Below are positions 34,034 through 42,580 of a stretch of DNA of 64,000 nt, one piece after another. The notes below the pieces were generated by a model. That model made no database searches. It was not told the DNA's origin and saw nothing but the letters and a program-made list of their open reading frames with translations. Position 1 is the first letter of the stretch, and every line of letters begins with the position of its first letter. The translations under genes were made by a program, and so were the position numbers. The stretch covers positions 248,001 through 312,000 of the forward strand of contig JAPXFQ010000835.1 in NCBI GenBank assembly GCA_028564705.1. Reading direction: 5' to 3'. The DNA comes from Apricaphanius iberus (lineage: Eukaryota; Chordata; Actinopteri; Cyprinodontiformes; Aphaniidae).

Positions 34034-35503
34034 GGCTGTGTCCGTATCCAGCGGCTGGATCCTTCGAAGGCCGGATTTGTCGGCCGGTTACGTCACAGCG
34101 CCGCGACTAGGACTGTTCAAATTCAAAGACTGCTTCAAATGCGGCCGACAAATCCGGCCGACTTCTCCCCGATTTGAAGGACCGTTGCGGTCTATCCTTC
34201 GCTGGTCTACATATCCCAAGATCCATTGCGGGCTGAACGGGAGAATTTTCTTCCAGCAACATGGCGGACAAAGCGGCAGGCGAAGCGAGAGAGGAGCACA
34301 GTTTTAGATGTAAGTATATTAAAATCTGGCGGTTCAAAAATGAAAATCTTAAACCGGTTGTGTTGTTTGCCTTTTATTCTTGGCTTAGACGTGTATTTTA
34401 ATATTTTTTTGTAAAGCATCGCTCGTAAACGAGCTCGTATGGTAGTGTAATGGTTTCTTCATCTTTATGCAGCCACTTTCTGCTTTGGGAAATTAAGTAA
34501 AAAGTCAACTCCTTAGAAGAAATTATTACCTCTTTACCGAGTGAAAATCGGGGCACAGTGGCTTGGAGGTTGAAGATTAAATCCAGTTACACAGTTTATG
34601 CTCAGAGGACTCGTATTGAGCCTCATACAACACAGAACCTGTGATTTGCTGTGAAAACTATAGTTCTGTATTCTTAAATCAAGAAAGTTGTCACGTTCCT
34701 CTCCTATTTATTTTCTATCTAATGAGGAAAATTCAGGAGTGTATCTGCAGGGGAAATTAATCCCTAGCCGGAAAAAAAAATTTAGAGCAAAAAATAAACC
34801 TACTGTATGTATATTTGTAAAAGCGCAAATAACATAATTTATGACTGATCACTTTAACAAATATAGATTTCATAAAGGTTGTTGTGTTGCTCTTTTTGTA
34901 AACTGTGTTTATTGTCTTGTTGTTTAAGATATGAAGCAGCAAAGGGAGACTGGAGAGAAGAGCAGGGACCGAATGGATGGACTGTTTTTCTTTTTCATTC
35001 ATGTTTTTGTCACATTTTTTATTTCGGTGTTCGATGGTTGTGAATAAATGAATTTCTAAAAATGTTAAATATCATGAAGTCATTTCATTAAAGGTTATAT
35101 GGTTGTTGTTACATTTGATCACTAGTCATTCAATTACTGAACTTATCATGACAGTAGCTATCTTAAGTAGTAACCTGGATTAAATAAAATGATCTTGATA
35201 TGATGACCTCTCAGCCAGAGATATAAAACATGGCAGTCAGTAAAACTTGTTGTTCCTCTAGAGTAAAAAAGGTGAGTAAAATACTGGGGAATATTTCTTG
35301 CTTTGCCAGCTGGTTTAGCTTGATCGCGGTTGCTAGGCGACAGGACGTTCGGCAAAGTGGGGGCGGGAATTCAACTGAAGGATAGACCGTCCGAATTCAC
35401 AGCCGTTAACATCCGGTCTATCCGGTCGACGAAGGACCCAGCCCACGTAGACCGAGTAGACCGGGTCCTTCGAAGGATCCAGCCGCTGGATTCGGACACA
35501 GCC
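34034..35503 (-). mobile_element. DNA transposon X, copy 2 (complete, 1.47 kb)
   Basis: Both ends carry a 37-bp inverted repeat (34034-34070 and 35467-35503) that differs at one base; it begins GGCTGTGTCCG and contains CCAGCGGCTGG and TTCGAAGG. Copy 1 at 11.17 kb starts with the same 37 bp. Inside the left end are further inverted words (CCGGATTTGTCGGCCG against CGGCCGACAAATCCGG, 34071-34162) and a CRE-like TTACGTCA. Flanking bases (...GGACTAA and ACAGACA...) show no clear target duplication, so the superfamily is open. No transposase recognised; probably moved in trans. Confidence 0.8.
34261..34401 (+). CDS. Small ORF just inside one end of transposon X (46 codons)
   Basis: ATG in CAACATGGCGG context opens MADKAAGEAREEHSFRCK and continues to a TAA at 34399-34401. 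The TTTTAGATGTAAGTAT segment could instead be a splice donor (GTAAGTAT after 16 codons), making this a first exon whose partner is deleted. It sits 190 bp from the terminus with GC-rich promoter-like sequence before it. No domain recognised. It could be a relic of the transposase gene start or chance. Confidence 0.22.
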   Translation: MADKAAGEAREEHSFRCKYIKIWRFKNENLKPVVLFAFYSWLRRVF

Positions 35504-35957
35504 ACAGACAAACACACTAAAACACAGCAAAATGCTAAGAGTTAATGCAGTTTGAAGACAAGCCATTGGAAATTAATAATACAAGACACATAGCCTAATC
35601 ACCTGACCGGCGCAATTCCTCTAAGGAATTACCGCGCCAGTCATCCCCAATCAGGCTTAAATCAATAAACTCCCTTTTAATATTTTGTATCAAAATAATG
35701 ATTTATTTGGTAGCTAGCCATGTAATAAGCGGGATAATGTATAGCGATTATCCCTTAAACATTAGCTAATCCAGTAGCTCATGAGGCATGCAAGCTAGCA
35801 AAACACAGGTTAACTAAATATTTGTCTTTGGCTAATCAGCAGTAAATTCTAGCCTTATTCGAGGCACTGGTAGTTTAATCTTTTGTTCATCACCAGCTCC
35901 ACTCACCTCAGCACAAGCCAAGTAAAACACTGCTGGGAGGGGCTGCTGCTGCCTCCA
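35504..35957. other. Unassigned sequence between X copy 2 and a hAT element
   Basis: AT-rich. Includes a short foldback, AATTCCTCTAAGGAATT at 35615-35631. No gene seen. Confidence 0.35.
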
Positions 35958-36130
35958 GGTGTGTTTAGGGTTGCCAACTTTGATAAATTAAAATAAGGGA
36001 CACAGGGCGTTCTTTACCACGGGCCGAGCCGTACGTCCGACTCACGGGGAGATGTGGTTGTTTTAGTGAGGGGATCATCCAGAATGGTCATGTTAAGTTT
36101 GAAATGCTTTATTCACAATAAACACACTAA

Positions 36131-36160
36131 TGTGAGTGTGTGTGTGTGTGTGTGTGTGTG
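36131..36160. repeat. (GT)n microsatellite
   Basis: About 15 TG units beginning after AATGTGAG. Confidence 0.9.
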
Positions 36161-36245
36161 GGCGTGCTTGCATCACCTATTTTCCATCCTAAGGTGCAGA
36201 TTGGTGATCGCGCTCTCCTTCAGCTGGTGCCACTCAGCCTAATTA

Positions 36246-36884
36246 TGGTGGAGCACTTAAAAGGGGAGTTCCAACCTGGAGCAGATGCCAGATGGTTAAA
36301 CTGCATTGTGTGGTAACAAGCCACTTCCTTGGTTGTTCTGCTATAAGCTACTTTGCTCCACGTGAGACCCTTACCTTCTAGCCTTTTTCCCCAGACACCG
36401 TGCTGTCCTGGATCTGCTGATCAGCCTGCAGCCTGGGCATCTGCTCCTCCTCCAGCTTACTTGGATTTCCTCCTCAAGGTACCTGGTTGAGCTCAAGGTT
36501 CCCTTGCCTGTCCACCCTCTCTCTGCTTCCTGGAGACAAGCGTCCCAGAGTCGGCCCCGTCCCACACAGCAGGATCACATTCCTCCCAGTTCCTCCTGAG
36601 TGGAATCTGCACCCACATCACAGTAAGAGTCAACAAACTTCTGTTTTTTCCCTACTAAAAACCATTGGAAAGTCACTCACCTTTGTCTCTTGTCTCCAGT
36701 GGCTGATCTCGTCTCCCAGTGTGAGACTCAGTGGCTACCTCCAGGTTTCCTGTGGGCCAGAGCTCCTGTTGTCTCTCAGACCTCTCTAGCAAAGAGAAAA
36801 TAAATTATATTTGCAAGTTTTATCTCCTGTCTCACTGAGTTGTTTGTATGTCTGCACTAGAGTCTGAAAGCCAAAATCATGACA
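36246..36884 (+). mobile_element. Solo LTR, same family as 19995-20734
   Basis: Starts TGGTGGAGCAC, ends ATCATGACA, and is flanked by ATTA (36242-36245 and 36885-36888). It shares with the 20-kb LTR the GCCAGA(T/C)GGTTA word, a C/T-rich middle, an AATAAA-type signal (36803) and the last bases CTAGAGTC...ATCATGACA. It lies wholly inside the hAT element, so it inserted after the hAT did. Confidence 0.63.
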
Positions 36885-36889
36885 ATTAA

Positions 36890-37027
36890 TGCATAATTTC
36901 TATAAGTTAGGCTAATCTTCAAAGTGATTTATGCTCTCTTTCTGTGTTCTAATTTTAATCATGTAAAGCACCTTGAATTGCCTTGTGTTGAAAGTGTGCT
37001 ATACAATAAAATTACCTTGCCTTGCCT
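36890..37027 (+). mobile_element. LINE 3'-tail-like fragment with CTTGC repeats
   Basis: CATGTAAAGCACCTTGAATT, then GTGTGCTATACAATAAAATT and CCTTGCCTTGCC resemble the short repeat tail of another fish L2/CR1-type LINE. No coding part is attached. Confidence 0.42.
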
Positions 37028-37619
37028 TAACAATATACAGTGTGATCTAACACAATGATAATGCTGAGAACAACCGGTCTAGTTGTTGAGCTTCCAACAA
37101 TGTGTTTTCAATATTTTCTTTCTAAAGTGACTGTATGGGGATATTGGAGATGAACCCTAAACACCTTCACACTACTATGTGCTCTCTTAAATACAAAATT
37201 AGGAGTGGGATGATAAATAGTTAATTGAATTGGCTTGCATGGCTTGTCTGAACAACAATCAAACCGTACAATGAGATTTAATGCCACGTTCACTTACAAT
37301 TTATTGGCTATTTCTCCAAAATATAAAATTTCAACAGCCAGAAACCTATCCAAACATGTTTCATTTGAATCTATTTATTAGCATAACAATTAATCAGTTA
37401 CTATGATTTGTTCTTAAAGTTGTAATTTATATTGATTGATTTATGTTGATCGTACAACAAAATCCTCTACAATTAATCAAACAAAAATAAAATTGCACAT
37501 GGACAAGACATCTTTGAAAAAGCACAATACATGTAATCTATTCTGAATATTTTAGCCTAACTGTCGCATAAGCCTCACAGACGTGTGTTTTCTGCCTTCT
37601 TGTGTGCCTGGTGTGCTGT

Positions 37620-37660
37620 GCAGCCAGTGTTCTCAGTGCGCCAATGAGAACACTGGCTGC
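37620..37660. repeat. Perfect 16-bp hairpin
   Basis: GCAGCCAGTGTTCTCA (37620-37635) and its exact reverse complement (37645-37660) separated by 9 bases. It lies inside the hAT element, far from its ends. Could be transposon secondary structure or a small-RNA-like stem; nothing else supports a function. Confidence 0.85.
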
Positions 37661-38319
37661 ATTGTTTGCAGTTTGCCTTGTGTTCATCTATACTGATCTT
37701 TTCCAGCCAAGGATGGGCCTCTTCCCACTCACCTATATCTCTGTAAGCATTTTTGGGACATTTTTAAAGGTGCTGCATGGAAGCGCCTGTGTGTGTGTAC
37801 CTGATCAATCCTGAGCGCGCATCACTCGCGAGCCGCAAACAATTTGCGGTCCCGTTTGATCCTGCCGTTAGAACAGTTTTGCTGAATGTAGGGTGATTTT
37901 CATGTTTACATAGGCTACGTAGTTAGAATAAAGCAGTATTAAGCCTATGACGGACACACATGATATACATTATGAAAATACGGAACAAATAGCGTCCCTT
38001 AGTTCAAAACAGGACGGCACGTTTTATAGTCAAATACGCGACGATTCCGTATTTTAAGGGATGGTTAGCAACCCTAGGTGTGTGTTTACATGATGTGCGC
38101 CGATGTGTGCCGATTCACAGGGTGGGGGGTGGGCGCTTCAGAACTCCTGACCTGATATTTAGATATACTATTCTTCAATAGTGCACAAACAGCAATATAT
38201 ATATAAATAAAAAAAAAATAGCAATCCAAAAAAAAGGGCACTTTCTCTCCAGGAATAAAATGGGCAGGTGCTCAAGCCACCTTTGATGTCTATGTGTACA
38301 ACTGCCAGGCCCTGCCACT

Positions 38320-38815
38320 GAGCGCACACCTTTGCTGATTGTGTAGCAAACAGGCTGTTTATTTGTCTGGCTTCATTGTCTTTCGTGTTTAGGCGGCTGG
38401 CCATGGTTTGGAGTCTTTGATTGGCAGTTTCGAGTGCTTCAGGTATGGACATCTAGGTGTACCTCTTCGGTATTGGTTGTTTCATTGCACCTCTCTGGGC
38501 CTCCATCAACTGGCTTACTTCTCTCCGAGCTACCTTGATGTTAGCTTTCAGTCGTCTTTTCCATGGTGAGTATCGTTTCTTATGGTTGTTCTTACAGCCA
38601 AGCATCTCTAGGATCACTGCTACTGAAGTGTATATCAGCTCATTAGTTTCAGTGATTGATGTGGTAGGGATCGCTCTCAATGATGCATTCACTGTTTCCA
38701 GGAGACTTTCCGAGGGTACTTCACTTAGCAGTTGTAATCGGCGTCGGGGGTATCTTGCGCTCATTCTCGTTATGATCTTATCTTTCAGGTCAGTCACTTC
38801 CACTCTTCTGTGAAA
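38320..38815 (-). pseudogene. R4/Dong-type LINE ORF fragment (N-terminal to RT)
   Basis: On the minus strand: MEVTDLKDKIITRMSARYPR, LLETVNASLRAIPTTSITET, LKANIKVARREVSQLMEAQR, GAMKQPIPKRYT, an in-frame TAG, then MSIPEALETANQRLQTMASR and LFATQSAKVCAQWQG. I recognise this as the part ahead of the RT in a fish LINE of the R4/Dong type (elements with a C-terminal restriction-like endonuclease). RT and nuclease are absent. The TAG after KRYT and the loss after QWQG make it non-functional. A 56-bp piece of it (38439-38494) recurs in the palindrome at 39.9 kb. Confidence 0.6.
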
Positions 38816-38860
38816 TATTTACCCAGGACCGTTGTGGATTTGCACACACAATAAAAAAAA

Positions 38861-39126
38861 AGGAACACCAGAGCCACTGATTGTGCTAGAATATGTGTCA
38901 ATTTATTCCCCACACAAATACAGTTTAGCAGCAGCAACAAAGCAATGCTTCATCAAACAGGCATTAAGCTTCATAACAGCATCTCACCTTTGACACTTGA
39001 GGGTGGGGGGGCTGGTCACCTCTTTGGTCAGAGCTGGAACTGAAGGCAAGCCGGGCGATTGTGCACAAATCCCACAGCAGACTCCCAGGAGCGGGACAGC
39101 TCTCACTTCACTTATACACAGCACAC
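38861..39126 (-). mobile_element. ERV-L-like 3' LTR (shared part)
   Basis: Minus-strand LTR portion containing GGAATAAATTGACAC (poly(A) signal) and ending near GTGGCTCTGGTGTTCC. It aligns with 41629-41892 over about 260 bp; beyond 39126 the two LTRs differ, so the U3 of one has been replaced or deleted. Confidence 0.7.
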
Positions 39127-39253
39127 AGACAAGTCCGTGAGAAACAAAGGGGGCCAAGCCTCGTTCCCAAGCACCCCCCGCCCAATCAGTTTGTCCGGCC
39201 TCAAAAACATGTTTTAGAAACCGGACAGACCGCAGCTGTCTCATGACAGCTGT

Positions 39254-40362
39254 TCAGCTGAAGATACCAAACTCCCTACTCCGTAATGTAAGTAACCACA
39301 CATTGTTAGTGATATTCCATTGAGTCCTCCATTCCTGATAATTAGCCGTGGTTAATATTCTCTGTGTGTTATTCTTTTGTATAGTGGCATGTAAAGATTG
39401 TAACATACATGCAGTCCAGTTCATCCATTGCAACACATTATAGAACACATCATCAATTGCATTGAACATTTTAACATTCCATACGTTATACTGTTCCCAG
39501 AGTGCAACATTTTGCCCCTGTCCAGATATGGTGGTTGGTATCCAGAACGCAACATGTGCCAACGCATCATGGGAATATTGTCCAGTAGACACTAGTTTTC
39601 CAGCTGTGATCCGTCCATCAACCATGTAGGACACGTCTAACAAAGTTCCTGATCCAGCAGGGTATCATACCATGCTCGTTTAAACCTGGTACACTTAGGG
39701 ATGATAGGGAAGTTCACTTTCCAGTGAACCTCAGTTTGTTGTGTGCCCATTGCAACAGTTTGACATGTGGTAGATATAGGCACAATATGAGCAATGTTTA
39801 TCTTTTCCTTACGTTCTACAGCCATAATGTTATATATTCAGGTATTCAGGTATGGACATCTAGGTGTACCTCTTCGGTATTGGTTGTTTCATTGCACCTC
39901 TGGTGCAATGAAAGAGGTGCAATGAGGTGCAATGAAACAACCAATACCGAAGAGGTACACCTAGATGTACACCACAGCTGACGTTGAGCCATAGGGATAG
40001 TCCAGTTTGTTCCGTTCTGGGCTCCTCCTTCACATTTGTGACTTGAGATGTTAAACACACACAGACACTACTGATGTAAAATTCTGGCCCAGTTCCACAA
40101 CAGTAATGTCAGCGCGTTTACGGCCGATGGGACAGTCCAATGGACAATTGGGGCAATACAACATTTTGAATAATGTAGTGATATTTGCAACAATGCATGC
40201 TTGGTTAGCCTGACAGGTGAAGTCTTCCTGTGTTCTACGCAAGATTCCATTCCTCCATCTTAGTCTAACCATGTTCACTGGTTGCAGTTCGTGTCCCAGA
40301 TGTCCCTCGTCCACATGGACCCACGATGACTTCAGGACACAGCAGAGGAACGTCCTCACCAC
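39254..40362 (-). pseudogene. Retroviral env-like region of the ERV-L-like provirus, broken
   Basis: Downstream of pol on the minus strand, several frames carry cysteine-rich and Asn-glycosylation-type sequence: TCQANQACIVANITTLFKML, CPNCPLDCPIGRKRADI and LGQNFTSVVSV (40362-40051), a middle part split by a palindromic insertion, then VHWKVNFPIIPKCTRFKRAW and ALWEQYNVWNVKMFNAIDDV, MNWTACMLQSLHATIQKN, WNITNN (39643-39254). Position and composition suit an envelope glycoprotein, but no signal peptide, cleavage site or membrane anchor could be placed. Stops at about 40051, 39860, 39637 and 39254 and the insertion make it dead. An alternative is unrelated sequence captured after pol. Confidence 0.5.
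39856..39968. repeat. Perfect 45-bp inverted repeat (23-nt spacer) from R4-like LINE sequence
   Basis: Arm 39856-39900 (starts ACATCTAGGTGTACC, ends CATTGCACCTC) is the exact reverse complement of 39924-39968. The spacer repeats the GGTGCAATGA word. Positions 39846-39901 are identical to 38439-38494, part of the R4-like LINE fragment. It interrupts the env-like region. The perfect match suggests a recent or conversion-maintained event. Confidence 0.95.
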
Positions 40363-40653
40363 CTGGACAGCACAGACGGCAGGGTCTCCGGTGCCCCATA
40401 AGATGACACCACGCCGCCTTGGGCCAGCAGTTGGGGGGCTTGTTGGCCATCACCGATCACTTCCAGGAGTTGTGCACCCATCTCTCGTCTCCTGGGTACA
40501 TGACTGTGACAATGCTGTCATCACCGAAGGCTATAATTTCCCCAGCCCTGGATGGTCCATTTTGTTGGTTGACCAGACTTTGGCTCCAATTCTGTCCGGT
40601 CCAGCTAGTGGTTGACCTTCCACCTGCTTGGGTGTGTCAATTTCCACCGTAGT

Positions 40654-41640
40654 TCATTCACTATAAGGGGAAATTACTAACTGGGCAATTTTGTCCCCAC
40701 CCTGTAACTCTAGTGGTACGGCACCCATGTTTTCACACAGTACTTTAATGGTGCCCTGATAATCATTATTAATGATGCCACTGTAGAGATTTAACCCCTT
40801 CAAAGCCAGTCCTGTTTTAGCATGGACATGACCATAAATTTTGGGTGGACATTGTATACCAATTCCCAGATCCACTGCAGTTCTCTGTCCAGCTATTAAT
40901 GTGACTGCCTCTGGAACCCTTAGCTCGAACCCAACAGAACCAGGTGTAGTTTTGCTTGGAAGTTCTCCATTAGGGTGTATTTTCCACATTTTTATGGGTT
41001 TTGTTTTTTCAGTGGTGTTGACGTTCACCATTCTATTTATTGGTGTCACGCCCTGTCCAATCGGTCTGTTGTTAATTTCCAGCACCACCGTGTCCAATCT
41101 TTCTCTCCATTTGTTAAGGGAATTATCAGGACTTTCTTTCTTCAATGTGGTCTTTAACATACCATTCATTCGTTCTACCAAGGCTGTAGCTTGCGGATGA
41201 TATGGCACATGATAAATCCATTCCACATTGTGGTCCTGTGACCATTCTTTGATTAGATTCCCTGTGGAATGGGTACCATTATATGTTTGTATTTGTAATG
41301 GTAGACCATAGTACATCACAAGATTTTTCAAACATTTCAGAGTTGCATGCTGATTTGCATATTTGCAGGGGAATGTGACTAACACACCTGAATAGGTGTC
41401 AACAGCTGTACAGATGTACCTGCACCCCTGTGACCATGGCAATGGTCCAACAAAATCCATCTGCCAGATCTGAGCAGGTGCTTTCCCCCTGTGAATCTGA
41501 CCTTGGACATGCTGAGGTAAGCCTTGTCTCTGATGTTGGCATGACTCACATTGTTGTACGGCCTTTTTGATGTCATCAACGTTCATATCTATTCCCCTGT
41601 CCAGAGCCCAACACCGTGTTCCCTGGAACACGAGAGCCGC
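40654..41640 (-). pseudogene. Retroviral pol: integrase fused to dUTPase (ERV-L type)
   Basis: The open frame runs 41703-40654 (349 codons from an ATG inside the LTR); pol sequence begins at about residue 28. Integrase: CESCQHQ (zinc-binding Cys pair, residues 52-55), WQMDFVGPLP (catalytic Asp 83), IQTYNGTHS (Tyr 141 where the second Asp is expected), HPQATALVERMN (Glu 177). dUTPase follows: PGSVGFELRV (motif 1, about 255-262), HAKTGLALKG (motif 2), GIINNDYQGTI (motif 3, Asn at the usual catalytic Asp) and KIAQLVI (motif 4), ending at SPYSE without the glycine-rich motif 5. Integrase removes and joins viral ends; dUTPase lowers dUTP. Both appear catalytically dead. Frames beyond the stop (GAKVWSTNKMDHPG, then FGDDSIVTVMYPGDERWVHN in another frame) look like a further pol C-terminal module. 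Confidence 0.86.
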
Positions 41641-41990
41641 TGATTGTGCTAGAATATGTGTCACTTTATTCCCCACACAAATACAGTTCAGCAACAGCAA
41701 CAAAGCAATACTTCATCAAACAGGCATTAAGCTTCATAACAGCATCTCACCTTTGACAATTGAGAGGGGGGGTGCGGTCACCTCTCTGGTCAGAGCTGGA
41801 GCTTAACGCAAGCCGGGCGATAGTGCACAAATCCCACAACAGACTCCCACAAGCGGGACAGCTCTCACTTCACTTATACACAGCACACAGCATTTTATGC
41901 AGCAACCAGAGTATAACATTATGTCACTCTCATAACATTACGTCCGTATACACAGGTGACTCGAGGACACCAAAAAGATTTTATCCATCA
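41629..41990 (-). mobile_element. ERV-L-like 5' LTR
   Basis: Counterpart of the 3' LTR, with GGGGAATAAAGTGACAC and the GGCTCTCGTGTTCCA end next to pol. The far (U3) end blends into the (TA)n tract. Confidence 0.68.
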
Positions 41991-41996
41991 TTCACC

Positions 41997-41999
<3 letters not shown>

Positions 42000-42074
<75 letters not shown>
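42000..42074. repeat. (TA)n tract, left part
   Basis: Pure TA run that stops exactly at the TG start of the ERV-2 LTR. The same type of tract resumes at 50130 beyond the other LTR. Confidence 0.95.
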
Positions 42075-42079
<5 letters not shown>

Positions 42080-42580
42080 AATTAAATAATTATCATAATT
42101 AATTCAATGCATGTTCAAGCAGAGACAAAATGGAGCCAATTTCCAGTTCTTAACATTTATTTTGAACAGATTAACAAATTGAAATCTGACAATTGTATGA
42201 TCTCCATTTCACAAGCTTTATAGACACCGGGCCTCGCCAGGACACTAGGCGTTTCATCTCCCTCCAATCAGATCATTTCCAAACAGTGTGTTAGCCATTA
42301 TTGGTTGTCAGAGAATTATGCAGTCATAAGGTGAGACGTCTTTTCTCTTGGTCAAAAGCTCATTCTGAGTTTTATGGTTTTATGGCAACACACTAAATCT
42401 ACAGACATCCTGTTTTTACCGCTTGCAATAAAACTTACCCAAGAGTTTTATGACTTAAAAGCTTATCCCCATGACAAATACTGACAGACCATATATATTT
42501 TTACAACCATGCAAACTATATAAACAAACTTTTACCTTCTGAATAATAAAAGTTTAAAACATATGCAGAATAACACCACA
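42075..42580 (-). mobile_element. ERV-2 3' LTR
   Basis: 506 bp, bounded by the (TA)n tract on one side and by the purine tract on the other. It lacks the block starting CAGTTTTACAGAGAAAG that the 5' LTR holds. Confidence 0.85.

Larger units (their letters stand above)
35966..38076. mobile_element. Non-autonomous hAT element (TAGGGTTGC ends), 2.1 kb
   Basis: Left end TAGGGTTGCCAAC; right end, other strand, TAGGGTTGCTAAC. Flanks GGTGTGTT (35958-35965) and GGTGTGTG (38077-38084) match at 7 of 8 bases, an 8-bp hAT duplication. Inside are a GT microsatellite, a solo LTR with its own target duplication, a LINE-like tail and a 16-bp perfect hairpin. No transposase frame, so the element grew by later insertions into a shorter non-autonomous core. 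Confidence 0.77.
38861..41990 (-). mobile_element. ERV-L-like provirus: LTR, integrase-dUTPase, env-like region, LTR
   Basis: Two direct LTR copies (41629 onward and 38861-39126) bracket 2.5 kb that, read on the minus strand, starts in the integrase zinc-binding region. gag, protease, RT and RNase H are missing, so the 5' LTR abuts mid-pol: a deletion product. The pol C-terminus is an integrase followed by a dUTPase, the order known from ERV-L (class III) elements, and an env-like region follows. Right limit is set by the (TA)n tract at about 42000. Confidence 0.75.

Noticed and set aside
36371..36789. ORFs around a possible promoter
   Set aside because: Same explanation: body of the second solo LTR.
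32331..38320. A 6-kb hAT element bounded by CAGGGCCGTGCAGAGACC and CAGGGCCTGGCAGTTG
   Set aside because: The inverted ends agree for only about 8 bases, no 8-bp duplication is seen, and the words GGGCAGGTGCTCA at both sides are in direct, not inverted, orientation.
39724..39981. 85-codon ORF with SVLVVSLHL
   Set aside because: It is the translation of the palindrome, mirrored on the other strand.
40217..40652. Plus-strand ORFs opposite retroviral pol/env
   Set aside because: Antisense shadows of the ERV-L-like coding strand.
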